Shown: in pieces, positions 50,167-61,500 of the stretch
How positions within the stretch are numbered: position 1 is the first letter of the stretch
Layout: each line of letters begins with the position of its first letter
Program-made: the position numbers and the translations under genes
Notes under the pieces: generated by a model
The model's database searches: none
Told to the model about the DNA's origin: nothing
Seen by the model: only the letters and a program-made list of their open reading frames with translations
Origin: Sipunculus nudus
Taxonomy: Eukaryota > Annelida > Sipuncula > Golfingiida > Sipunculidae
Length of the DNA: 64,000 nucleotides
NCBI GenBank assembly: GCA_026874595.1
Contig: CM049315.1
Span: 76,707,901 to 76,771,900, forward strand
Reading direction: 5' to 3'

Positions 50167-50191
50167 ATCAAATGGATAATATCCATTTGAT
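50167..50191. repeat. perfect 25-base palindrome
   Basis: Twelve-base arms ATCAAATGGATA and TATCCATTTGAT flank a single central A. Confidence 0.7.
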
Positions 50192-50592
50192 TAAAGGTAA
50201 CGTTTCCCATTTTTTTTCATAGTTTACCATCATTAGTAAATATACTTTTACGGTCCGCTAAATTGTAGAACCCTATTAAGGACAGTACCTGGAGAATTAA
50301 ACCCGTACAACAGCCAGGTATACATTTGTATACAGGTATCTTGTTTCTTGTTTTTCTATACATGTACCTGTTTTCTTGCCTAAATCTTCATTTTCAAGGT
50401 CATGATTTCTGCCGGTTTACACTTGTTTTTCAGAGCTCAGTCAGAGTGATGGACAAGCTGGGACAATGTTTAATGATAATGGTATTTTATAGAGCAACCA
50501 TTTTCTGCGATTTAGTCAGATTGAAAATATAAAATACCGAAGATTCGTGTGTTATAATTGCTAACGTTAAACCTGGAGCTGCAATCCTGACA

Positions 50593-50667
50593 CAGCGGTC
50601 GCATTCCATTCCTGTAATACATTTCATTCGACATGAAATTGATTACAGGAATGGAATGCGAAAGCTG
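50593..50667. repeat. 75-base near-perfect hairpin
   Basis: The outer 4-bp CAGC/GCTG, a 20-bp perfect stem including CGCATTCCATTCCTGTAAT (50600-50618) against ATTACAGGAATGGAATGCG (50642-50660), a 2-base mismatch, a 7-bp stem (ATTTCAT/ATGAAAT) and a 5-base loop TCGAC. It could be a tiny foldback element or a small-RNA precursor. Each arm holds two tandem CATTCC (TEAD-type) sites. Confidence 0.75.
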
Positions 50668-51970
50668 CATGGTGAGTGAAACCAGAAATTAGACGAATAT
50701 ATTTATATACAGTAAACTTTAATAAAGTTACACAAGTCAATATGCCACTGATATAAATATTTTTTTATACTTTTTTCCAGGTAGTTGTTTCTTGGTAGAA
50801 ATTATTCTTTCCCGATTAAAATATAGATCAGCATCTTTTTGGTTTTAAATATTTCCTTTTGTCAACAAAGTACCAATTTTGCCTATATTATATCACGAAA
50901 AATGTTAGATTTTAACGATAAAATCCTCTGACTGAGTGGATGGGTCGTGTATCATGGACTTTCGATTTTAAACGTAGTGCATGCCATGAAAAGAAACGAA
51001 AAATTCCCAGAAATTCTTCAATTTTAAAGCCTGGTGGCAATGAATGTTGGACTTGGCAGACAGCAGTATTTCCGATGTACCAATCAAGGTTTAGGCCAGT
51101 GTGGAACATTTTTCGATGCAGTTTTATGGAATGTTGATAATTAGGAGCCTCCAGTTTGAGGGATGATAACGCCGAAGACTAATTCCCTTTGTAATTTTAT
51201 TGACAGAATAATGAAACGGTTACTTAACTGTTCATAACGTTTAGATGACAGTCAAAAAGGACGCTGGTCTAATTTTGACGACAGTGATAGAGCGTCACAG
51301 ATGAGGGTGTCACAGGAGACACAGGGACACATCCAGAATCCGCAGGGACACATCCAGAATCCGCGGCGTCAATACAGGAGTGGGGAGTTGGGGTTGGAGA
51401 AGATCTATACTCCCTCCCCTCCCCCAACACTTTTTAGCAACAGGGAATGATAAACGTAATTAATATTTATTGATATTACTAGTTATAATTATCGATTTAG
51501 GTTTGATTTTTCTTTTTTTTTTGTGTGTGTACTGTACACATGGAAAACATGTGATATTCCAATATGATATTCCAATAACAATATATATCGATCTATTACG
51601 GAGGTTGGAGTGGAGCCCAGCAACCCTATCTCTAAGGGAAGGGTTTATTAGATCGCTCGTAGTAACATGATATTGTAAAGTTTGGAACCCATGTAGTTCC
51701 TCATATATGCCTGATAATTCGAATACATGAGTTTCTGTCTATGCTTCCAACCCATGCATCCAACAGCGGGCAAGAAAATCGCAAGAGCAGTTTCCACGCA
51801 CCGGGTATTATAAGGAAAAGCTGTGTCCGTCGAGCGTCTTTCTGTTTTTTCTTGGGGAAGGCCCATTAGGTCCAATTTGCAACTATCTGTCAGTTTAAGT
51901 GACAACGCATATACGCACATACGCATGTATGTCCATTTAGGATAAGCTTTAATTCTGACGGCCTGTCTGT
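50668..51970. other. unannotated sequence
   Basis: No gene recognised. A tandem duplication of AGGGACACATCCAGAATCCGC lies at about 51323-51364. The 116-codon minus-strand frame at 51648-51998 has no recognised motif and runs into a family A copy. Confidence 0.5.
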
Positions 51971-52238
51971 TGTATCCGCCAGGAGGGCATGCGTTCATCC
52001 CCGTTCGTGTGTGTATGTGTGTGTGTCGTTCACAACATAACTCAACACAACCATCAACGGAATCTCATGATATTTTCAGGAAATTAGGGAATAAGATAAA
52101 TGAAGAATCGCTTATACTTTGGTGTGTATCCGGCACATGATCCGGCTTCAGGGACATCATCCAGAAATAGCAACAGATGTGGTCTTTTATGCACGAGTTA
52201 ACCTGGGAATAAGTGAATGCAAACATCTTTCTGGGACC
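51971..52238 (+). mobile_element. family A repeat, copy with missing right end
   Basis: TATCCGCCAGGAGGGCATGC, CATCCCCGTTCGTGTGTG, TTCAGGAAATTAGGGAATA, TGAAGAATCG, CGGCACATGATCCGG and AATAAGTGAATGCAAAC match the family. The right stem-loop is absent. Confidence 0.8.
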
Positions 52239-54252
52239 AAACAAGCATGGTAAACCAAAGATATTGATTTAATTTCAATAAACGAATTATCACCGTTGTC
52301 ACATGTCTCGTTATTTTTTTCTAACCTAATATTACTGTATCCGGACTGACAACACTAGAGATCAATTAAATTAAAATACCCTTGATTGCCTCGTTAAAAA
52401 AAATCAACTAAGAGGTTAAGTGAGTTTTTAATGTGTGGGAACCTTTGCTTTAGAAATAAGCATTAAACCTGCCGGCTCAGCCCGTGAAGCAATTTATTTC
52501 TCAGCAAGCACCTGGCAAGCCCATTAGCACCGCAAGTCAACCTGACATTAACTGTCTAATGATACTTCTGAGGGCGTGGTCAGACAGGGGTGTTGATGCG
52601 CAGTAAGGCTGACTTCTGTAATTTAGTAATCATATTGAATCACCGTAATGCGCGCTTCACGGCTCGCATTACGTGCGCCTGAGCTCTCCCGCAGAGCAGA
52701 CAGTCGCGGGGCGCTCCGGTTCTCCTGACCTGCAGGGTTACATGAAAGAAATCAGCTTCATAACATTCCCAATTCAAAGCATCCCTGTCTGATGGCGGGG
52801 AAGGAAGCAGTCTGAAGCAGTCACGTGAGGCGTGGTTCTAATCCCTTACCGTATCAGATTAATTCCTTCTAGAGACCTGACCACAAGTACAGCCAATATT
52901 AACACCCGCAGGGCCGGCGCGGTCATTCGTAAATTGTTACGACTGCTCCAAGAGGACTAAAATGATCATCGATGGCTCTGACAAGAACAGCAAGATTATC
53001 CAGGGTTTCGATAAGATAAAATGCGATGACAAGAGCCAGAAGATTCAATCAAAAACAATGAAATTATGCAATGGTTTTCACAGCAGCCAAAAGTAACGCC
53101 ACGACATTTGAGCTGTTTACACGAAACAAGCTTCATAGACTTTGGTTTCAGTATCATATTTCAACAATTAGTCTGCATTCGACGAGCGGTCGCCTAATTT
53201 TAGAATTAGGTGATAGTATAAAATAAATATCAGGTACAAATCTGTAACCTGTGGATTTAAAATCAGCCGTATTGCAGATCTAACGCAAACACAGGCAAAA
53301 AAAAGACAGGGAAAAATTAACAATTTTTTTGTCAATTGGTTTTTCACTATTTAAGTTAAGAATGCCCGCCCCTTCCCTACCCCCAAAAATGGACATAAGT
53401 ATCGATATATGAATAAACACATTAACCCCTGTAGCCCCCCCCCCCCAAAAAGGCGAGAGACTTCATTAGCCTATATCTTCAGTTTTCATACCCTGCAAAA
53501 TTAACTTTTTCTTCTGATCCGGGAAGATGGAATTTTCAACTAGTTGTAGTTGTCGGGTCTTTCAACGTCATACATCCTTACCAGGTGACCCAGCCGGAGT
53601 TGTACAGGCTCCATCTTGTTACCAAAGTAGCTTTCTAATAAGCAAAATATAAAGGGGAATGTTATGATACATGACGTCTGTTAACTAAAGATAACCCCTT
53701 GTAGCTTTTTAAGAATAAGCCAGAAAACGCCGTTCCCATCGCCCACAGCCTGTTCGTTTTGTTTATATCCATATGTTTATAGCATTTGATTGGCCCGTTA
53801 AAAAAAAGAAAACAGATTCAACAGGAGTTTCTTGTGGCACGTCAGATGAACAAGAGTTTAGCAAAGGGCGTTTTTTTAACAAATGACTTTTCAACATCTG
53901 CACATATGCAACCAATCATCTTAGGTAATGTTGTCTTTCTGTTTTGTCTTTCTGTTTGTCAACATTGGCGCATGTCCCCTGTTTACTGACAGGATGTACA
54001 TAACAAGCTCACACTTCCTTCACAGAAGCGTTATAAAAAATTCTGAACAGGAATTACCTACACTTTATTAGTATGTACTCAGAGTTAGCTAGAAATCACA
54101 ACAATTCCACAAGAAAGGTAGGCGTATAGCTGGCTTTAATACTTCAACCTTAAATATATGTTTACAAAAATGTCGTCTGTTTCAAAATGTTATCTGGATG
54201 TTTACGCTTCTGCAGTCTTTTTGCATTCCTGGACACACTATTCACTAGGTTA
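52239..54252. other. unannotated sequence with a GC-richer block at 52440-53060
   Basis: No gene recognised. The 52440-53060 block is unique and GC-richer, with CTAATGA and CACGTGA sites, and may be a conserved non-coding element. A C tract lies near 53436-53447. Confidence 0.35.
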
Positions 54253-54275
54253 GGGGGGGGGGCACCCCCCCCCCC
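54253..54275. repeat. G10-CA-C11 inverted homopolymer
   Basis: Ten G residues, then CA, then eleven C residues. It could form a hairpin or quadruplex. AGTCCTGTATCCGCC follows, resembling the end of family B. Confidence 0.6.
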
Positions 54276-54796
54276 TCCTTTGTAAAGTCCTGTATCCGCC
54301 ATATTATACTTCTTTTTACTGTAGCAACCATTCATGCTTCAATTATCGTATGGTTCATCTTTACAACCAGTTAATTATACACGCATTTTTACGAGTTATT
54401 TTACGACATTCTATTGTTACACATTTGAATTTATGAACACTTGTATGCTGCATTTTAAATTACTTTTCTTTTCTCTAGTTTGATCTTACTTCATCCACTA
54501 TTGATTTTCACAACTTGAGATTTCGTCGTCCTCGCTACATTGTCTGAGCTAATAACGACGAGAAATCATTAAATATGTATAACACGGCCTGCAGCTGTAC
54601 CTACCAATCCAATCAACATACAGCCTATACCGATGGAACAATTGTGCATATATATATATATTAATATATATATCTCACAGACGTACTAAAAAAAGTATTA
54701 AGGCAGCACAAAAGTATTATCTGTTCTAGGATTCTAGGGAATAGCCGATCCTACATATTTTTGGCACCAGGTCTTCGATAATGTTCCTAATTAGTG
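54276..54796. other. unannotated sequence
   Basis: No gene recognised. A short (TA)n lies at 54650-54670. Confidence 0.5.
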
Positions 54797-54870
54797 CTAG
54801 ATAGATAGATAGTTTATTTTTTATATAGCGCTAATCATCATAAAAAGGTCTCTACTGCGCTAGTTATACA
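54797..54870 (-). mobile_element. CR1/L2-like retroelement 3' tail
   Basis: On the minus strand GCGCAGTAGAGACCTTTTTA, then AGCGCTATATAAAAAATAAA and (CTAT)n. The AGCGCTATATAAA followed by a microsatellite is the common 3' end of CR1/L2-type LINEs and SINEs that use them. Confidence 0.5.
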
Positions 54871-56614
54871 ATAGACTATGATATTAAAAACATATGCACA
54901 TGATATATGTGCTTTTGTCATGAAGACCTCGAAGTATTCACAAAGGTTTCATGAAACATATAATATATATTGTGTTGTTCAATTCAAATGTAGCAATTTA
55001 ATAAATAAACTACAATTTTTAATTCTTAGTGAAAATTGGCATATACCCACATGTTCTGTTCACTAACTTTTTTTGGTCCCATATAACGTAGAACAATTCA
55101 TTTTGGTATGGCCTCACGGTACAGTACATCTTATGATAACATTGGTTTATTTATTGAACAAACACGAGGACACACGTACAATAACGTACTGCCATGAATT
55201 TAAGTCTGCGTCCTACTGGTCCTGTTGGTCAGACAAACAGATAGATCTGAAAGATGGCCGACCACACTAGTGGCCCAGAGGAAACCGAATAAATAGAAAC
55301 ACGATGAAATCTCAGGTCAACAATCAACGCTATCCGGTTCGCATCCGTGCAGTAATGCATAATTGATGATTGTCGCATTGGGATTTTAGCATGGAACTCC
55401 TCAGTAGTCAGGCCTCAGATATGCACGTTTTGAACAATGGGGAATGAAGTGTGTCCTAAGGGGGGTCAATTTACTTAATTCTCATTAAGTCCAGAGATAT
55501 ATCAAATTATTTATCGAAGTATAAATGTGTATCAAGGCATGAAGAAGTCTGTTACTCTGAATTGGTTTTAGAATAGTTTAGCCAGTCATCAGTGTCGTAT
55601 CTGGAAGGAAACATAACTGGTCTTCAAGTTAAAAATATTGAATAATTACGATAAGCAATAATGAATTTTAATGCTTTGGTCGAAATTCCTAAATCAAACC
55701 ACAATTCTCTCCTGATCTTTGCAATTCCATCAAACATAAACCCAACATTCGATGAATCGGAACTTTACAAAATTCAAACTCTTAAATATTTTAGGATATT
55801 CGGAATTTATATATACCCGATTACCGGATTTTAAATATTCTAATCACGGAAGTAAAAGTCTTGATTATCTCTGGGCGCTTTGAAAGGAATAGGTGCCAGG
55901 GATTCAAACATCTGCCTCACCTTTTAAGGAATTACTTTTTTTGCCTTTATCAACAGAAATATAATCCGATACATATACGAACCCGAACGGTTAGTGTCTG
56001 TAATCGGCAACAGAAGGCGCTAGTGTTCACTAAACTTCCTGTCATGATTGACATGTAGGCAACATTCTTGCATGTCAAAAGGAATTAAAACGTGGTTCAG
56101 TTATAATATTTTCGGGTAGATCGCACCGCCCAGCCAGTTTATACACAGAATATATATAGACAGCTTTTCTCGCTATTCCCTGGACTGGTTTCCTTTTCGC
56201 ATGATTTCCTGGTTCGTTTAGTTCTTTTTTAATTATATTTACCTGTTGTTATGCACATATTACAAGATATTTGATATTTGATAAGATATGACCTTTGTAA
56301 ATACAAAAACTTTGAGATGCTCCGTATTAATTCAGTATCTGTATACACTTTCGAATCTTGGTTTTCAATTTTTTAACACGTGTGGAATGTCATGACAATA
56401 TCCCTGCCCGCATGACCTTTATATGACCTTGTGATAGTATTTTCAGTTTGATCATACACGATCCGTTTTCCTCCATTATAATTACATGTTTAAAAAGCCG
56501 AGCTGGCTTGTATTATATTTACCAAAATCACGAAATTTGTAGATGGTGATGGTTTTTGGTCAGTAGATTCCTCAAAGCACGGTTGATGATTAAACAAAAT
56601 AAAAAAGTAGAAAT
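54871..56614. other. unannotated sequence
   Basis: No gene recognised. A partial CTCF-like match (GCAACAGAAGGCGCTA) lies at 56007-56022. Confidence 0.5.
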
Positions 56615-56958
56615 AGGCTTTCTAAAGAAATGCAGGCCTCCGCCATGAGGGTGGTCCTTAATATGGGATGCTCACCAAAACGGGTTTGCCTTAACCTCTT
56701 CGGTCTATAATCCCAGTTTCATTCGAGGATAATGTTCACTGTACATTTGTGAACATTCCTGGAAGTCCTTCCTGGACTAGGATCGTCAGGTGGATCCAGG
56801 CCAAAATCTCAACGATTCTTCCTGTGCCCATTCCCGAAATGCCGTGAAAATTCATGAGATTCGTTTATGATTCCGTGAATTATGGTGTGAACAAACACAC
56901 AAACATGCACAAACACACACACGAACGGGGATGAACACATGCCTCCTGGCGGAGGCAA
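56615..56958 (-). mobile_element. family A repeat, minus-strand copy
   Basis: The reverse complement begins ATTGCCTCCGCCAGGAGGCA, contains CATCCCCGTTCGTGTGTGTG, TTCACGGCATTTCGGGAATG and GTGAACATT, and ends GGCGGAGGCCTGCATTTC. Both terminal palindromes are preserved. Confidence 0.85.
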
Positions 56959-58183
56959 TAGCCCTTCATTCGCGGAATAAGATACAGGGTTTGGGAATTG
57001 TTGATGAGCAGCAAACCCTTTTGTACCAAACAGGAGGTTTAGAAAGACTACGCTCAATGTGATCTTTCAAGAGGAACATTTAACCTAGTCCTGTCTAGCC
57101 GTGAAAACACTACTCAGCCGATAGGGCCTACTCCGAGCCGTAACACAAGTCATGCAAAAACAACTATACCGCATTGGTGAAGATCCCACAAACCAGCGGG
57201 AACCATGCTTGTACATTGTCAACAAACAAGCCGGGAGATTTATATAAGCCGTACTTGCATATGTTTTTGCACGTTATTGAGAAAGCAAAAATACATATTT
57301 TATTAGTTCTGCTTAATTTTATATGAAACACGATAAAAACAGTAAAACAATTGTGAAAAAATCTCGAAAATATTTCTTTCCTATTCGAGATATTCAGAGC
57401 AGTGTTCGTAATGATATGTTGTAGCAATTTTATATCTCGGTACATTTTCAAGTCTGTGACTAACAGTGCCGTTAAGTTCTGACTAATTACAAGGACCCTA
57501 GGTTTAAATAACATAGCATAATACTCTAATATGTGATGAAAGAAAGCACATGTAAAATGAAGCTCGAAATTACTGTAACAGAACATGCGTTGCGTCATGT
57601 TTTACCACATGATATGGGCGGCCTAATTGTTTTTTTTCTTTAATCTTTCATCATACCTCAACTCATCACGTCTCTCCCGTACTATCAGGCTCAGCTGGGG
57701 GTAATATGTAATCTTTCAAGAAAATGTGTTGTTCTACGATTACAAGTCTGGAATGAAACAAGCCGCTACCATTAAGGCTGTAGTTAATCTGCTATCTGGT
57801 CGTATAGTCTTTTCACTCACAAATGAGGGTCGTCCAATCTGTATTTAGCACAGAGTTGTAAGATTCCGCGGGAACAGGCCATAATATTCCCGAAACGAAA
57901 GCCCATTGACACTTACATCAAAACCGGAGGCTGCGGGGTTAAATTAAGAATGGCGACCCGTAATACTTACACGTAAACGACTTCTGTTCTTTGCCACAAC
58001 ATGCTATTATTGGAATCACTTTACGCCTAAGGTTTGGAACATCTAATGAAAACATCCGTTTTCAGGGCATTCAACATTCTGTCATGTACAACGAAGACAG
58101 GCTCTACACGATATATTTAATCCCACTGTGCTATGTAATTACACTTTCATAATAATGACGGCCACAATTGTGAATATGGATCT
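56959..58183. other. unannotated sequence
   Basis: The 144-codon minus-strand frame at 57164-57598 has no recognisable domain or signal and is not called. The part near 57600-58000 is non-repetitive. Confidence 0.45.
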
Positions 58184-58562
58184 CTGGGAGGGTGTGCGTT
58201 CATTCCCGTTCGTGTGGGTGGGTGTTAGTGTGTTTGTTCTCAACATAACTCAAATAATCATGAACCTTTCATAGCACCTCGGGAATGGGCAAGTGAAGAA
58301 TCGATTAGATTTTGGTGTGGGTCCGGCTCAAGATCCGGATCCAGGAAGGACTTTCAGGAACATTCACAAATGTGCAGTCGCATAAGCATGAACGAACATG
58401 GAAATGTGGGCCGAATAGGTGAAAGTAGAACTGTTTTGGGAACCTACGCACCAATGAACCTGGGAACATGGAGCCAATAAATGGATGAAAAAAAACCGGG
58501 TTGCGGAATACCTTATATTAAGGACCGTCCGCCTGCATTTCTGAGAATGCATATATCTAGTT
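58184..58562 (+). mobile_element. family A repeat, copy with internal duplication
   Basis: GGGAGGGTGTGCGTTCATTC, CTCGGGAATGGGCAAGTGAA, GTCCGGCTCAAGATCCGG and CATTCACAAATGTGCAGTC match the family. The segment with AATGAACC..GGGAACATGG, CCGAATAGG and GAGCCAATAAATG appears twice, making this copy longer. The right end GCATTTCTGAGAATGC is present. Confidence 0.75.
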
Positions 58563-61500
58563 ACATTTATTAATTGTAATTCTTAGAATAAAGATGATTT
58601 TCAAGGATCGCATTATTGATTCTTTTGTAATTTGCGAAAAACACAAAAGCACACGTTTCCTTCGAAGATCTTTCTGTGTTATACATAACGTTATAAAATC
58701 TCCTTTACCTAACCTGATCTATTAAATTGTTCCAAATGTGAGAAAAAATGTGATAAATATCGTTGATGCTTATTGCTAGTCAATATAAGAAATAAAAAAA
58801 AAAACAGTCAAAGACCACATTTATGCCTCCGTTAGCATTTGGATAACCAATGAAGAGATATGATCCGGATCGTAATCAAACTTTTTTGCATAGCACGTAA
58901 GTACACCAAATATATATATCCAGACATATGGTTGCTTCACAGTTAAGCTCTGTCTGTCAGAAGAAAGGTGGTCCTCGAACTCAGATGGGTCCGGCAAGAA
59001 ACATGGTTTTGGCTTTTTCTGTATAAGGATTCCACTTTGTTTAACTGTATGTAATCAAGGGCAGCAGTATTACATGATACAGGGATGTTTTCCCCAAGAT
59101 ATTTTCAAGACAAAATCAGGAAAACGCAGGTTTAATTAACATTCCATGACAACACCTTTAAAAACTATCTCCGTGCAGGTTTTGCGTCCCCGTATATGGA
59201 GTTTTTTTTTCAATACGCTCCGTTCTGTCTTTTTCTTTGAATTATAAAACGGACCCAGTATTCTTTTCTTCTTCACCTCGTGAACACGCTTATTTAAGGC
59301 AAAGGCTATAATATTATATGATAATATGGTCGACTAAAGTAGACCAAGAAGCAACGCCCCGGGTTTCTCATATTCAAGCCCAGGTAGATTTTGTAGCTTA
59401 GATAATTGCTAAAACATCACTGCCATTTGAGCCAGGAAGTAGGAATTGATGTTCCTGATTATAATGTTGAAATAGTTGTGTCGATTTGTGTCAGGTTTAC
59501 GTGTACAGTGCCTTATTGGTGATTGAAATTCGCCTGTAAAGAGAGTGTTAATTGTTAGATTAACTTATTACCGTCGCTAATTGCAAAGGTGTGTTGACGT
59601 TATGACAGTCAGTTTGTAAGAGTTCATTTCTTTGCTTCGGAGCCGTGATGCCTGGCGGCCTCTTGACTCAGGTGTTTTACGAACAGCTATTATGGATACG
59701 AGTCAAACGTATAATAAACATGACTGTGATTAGATTAAAACTTTTTATTCTACGCTTCTTTAGCTGCCGTATGCGTGCTGAATTGAATTGGAGAATGTCA
59801 TAAAAAGCGTGCTCCAGGTGTTGCTTGAATCGAGACTGCCAGGCATCAAGCTACCAACGGTTCTTATTGCTGTCGTGGTTGTCATGGCCGTGAGTACGTG
59901 CTTATGCGGCGTTTACAGAAGTTTAAACCACAACACTGCGTAAACTAATCCTGTCACGTGATCAGCTCACCATTATTTTAAATTTACCATTTTTTTTAAT
60001 TACAGACGGGACGATTCTACAGTTACTGTAAATCCGAATTCACCCATCTCTAATAACATTACCGGGCCTATTTGTGATGGGTGTATAATGCAATGACCAA
60101 CGCTGAAGAGATGATTTTTAGCCACAAACGTATATATTTTTAGGGTTATTGATAAACCTAAAGCATTTTGCATATAAACATATCAGTTGTATAGTAAAGA
60201 TTTTGTTGTAGCCTTTTCAGCTGCATTTAAAGAGACTGATGCTGTCATAAAAAGTCAAACTTGAACAGTAGAATCAAAATAGTCTTTGGCATATGGAAAT
60301 TTGAAGATAATGTTTGAGCAAAGATTAATGGTTAGATGATTTTCGTGAGACGAAAATATAAAATCAGGGGAACCTAAGAACATTGGCTTTCGTATTGATG
60401 ATCTCCGAATCATTTGATTTTTCATGGATGATATTAAATTACACTTATACTATCCGCTTGTTTTATAACTCTTTTATAGAATGGTAAATTTATACTGTTT
60501 GCAGGATTCGATATATGAATCAACCATGCAAAGGAAGAGGTTTACAAAACTTTATGGAGATCTTCTTTCAATTAAACTGTACAGTTAACTAATGGATTCA
60601 TTATAGATCAAATAGAGGGTTATCTATGTTGCTATATTGTTAGAATTTAAGATAACCTGTGTTTGGCACGTTTCTGGACATTGCACTGATATATTGGGCA
60701 GATTCATGATCGCTACTTTGAGACACCTCTTGTATTCCTAACATTGTTATATTTTCTGATGTTCAACATATGGAAGTGTCACATTTGTCCTTCTGTTTAC
60801 TTGAATAATGCACGTATATTCAAATGTTAGCGATTTATATATTCAAAACAAAAACTTGTAAATCACGTGAACCCAGGTGGAACAGACGGTAGTTACCGGG
60901 CCTGGTAAACACCAGGATATATACTGAGGGAAATACTTAATTAAGCTAACATTAAGAACATGGAGGCGGTTTCCTCAAACAAAACTCATTTATTTAAACA
61001 ATGAGCTTGATATCAGTGCTAATGTTTGAAAAAAAATGCAGGATTCATTAGACTGTGACACAGCAGAGTACTTCGTGCAGCTTCCGAAGAGCCAGGTATC
61101 TCTCTGATGAGCAAAGACCTTGCTTCACCAGCCCTTCTGGCTTGCTGTATCATGAATTTTGAATGGGCGCATGTGACAGGCGCGAAATCATATCGGCCAA
61201 TCAAATTCATTGTTACGGTAGTGAACAGCAAACAGCCATCAATATCTATTCACACGCCTTATCAACAAGAACACATGCACCGGAAACTCACCGGGTTTAA
61301 ACGCCTTTATATGATTGGTCAAATTGACCTTAACGTCTACTATAGCCAGTCGGCTTAACCAAAACTAGCTTCTGCACAGCGTAGACGGAACCTACGGTGA
61401 TTCCCATAATGCATACCGCGATATCGTTTTCATATATATCGATATTTGGTCAAATGTGCCTGAAACTGATCTGTTGTAGTAAAAATAAGGTTTCTGTCAC

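Noticed and set aside
50640-50670. miR-1 orthologue in the hairpin
   Set aside because: TGGAATG resembles the miR-1 5' end, but the remainder differs and the mature region would extend beyond the main stem.
57164-57598. 144-codon minus-strand frame
   Set aside because: AT-driven composition and no recognisable motif, signal peptide or neighbours support.
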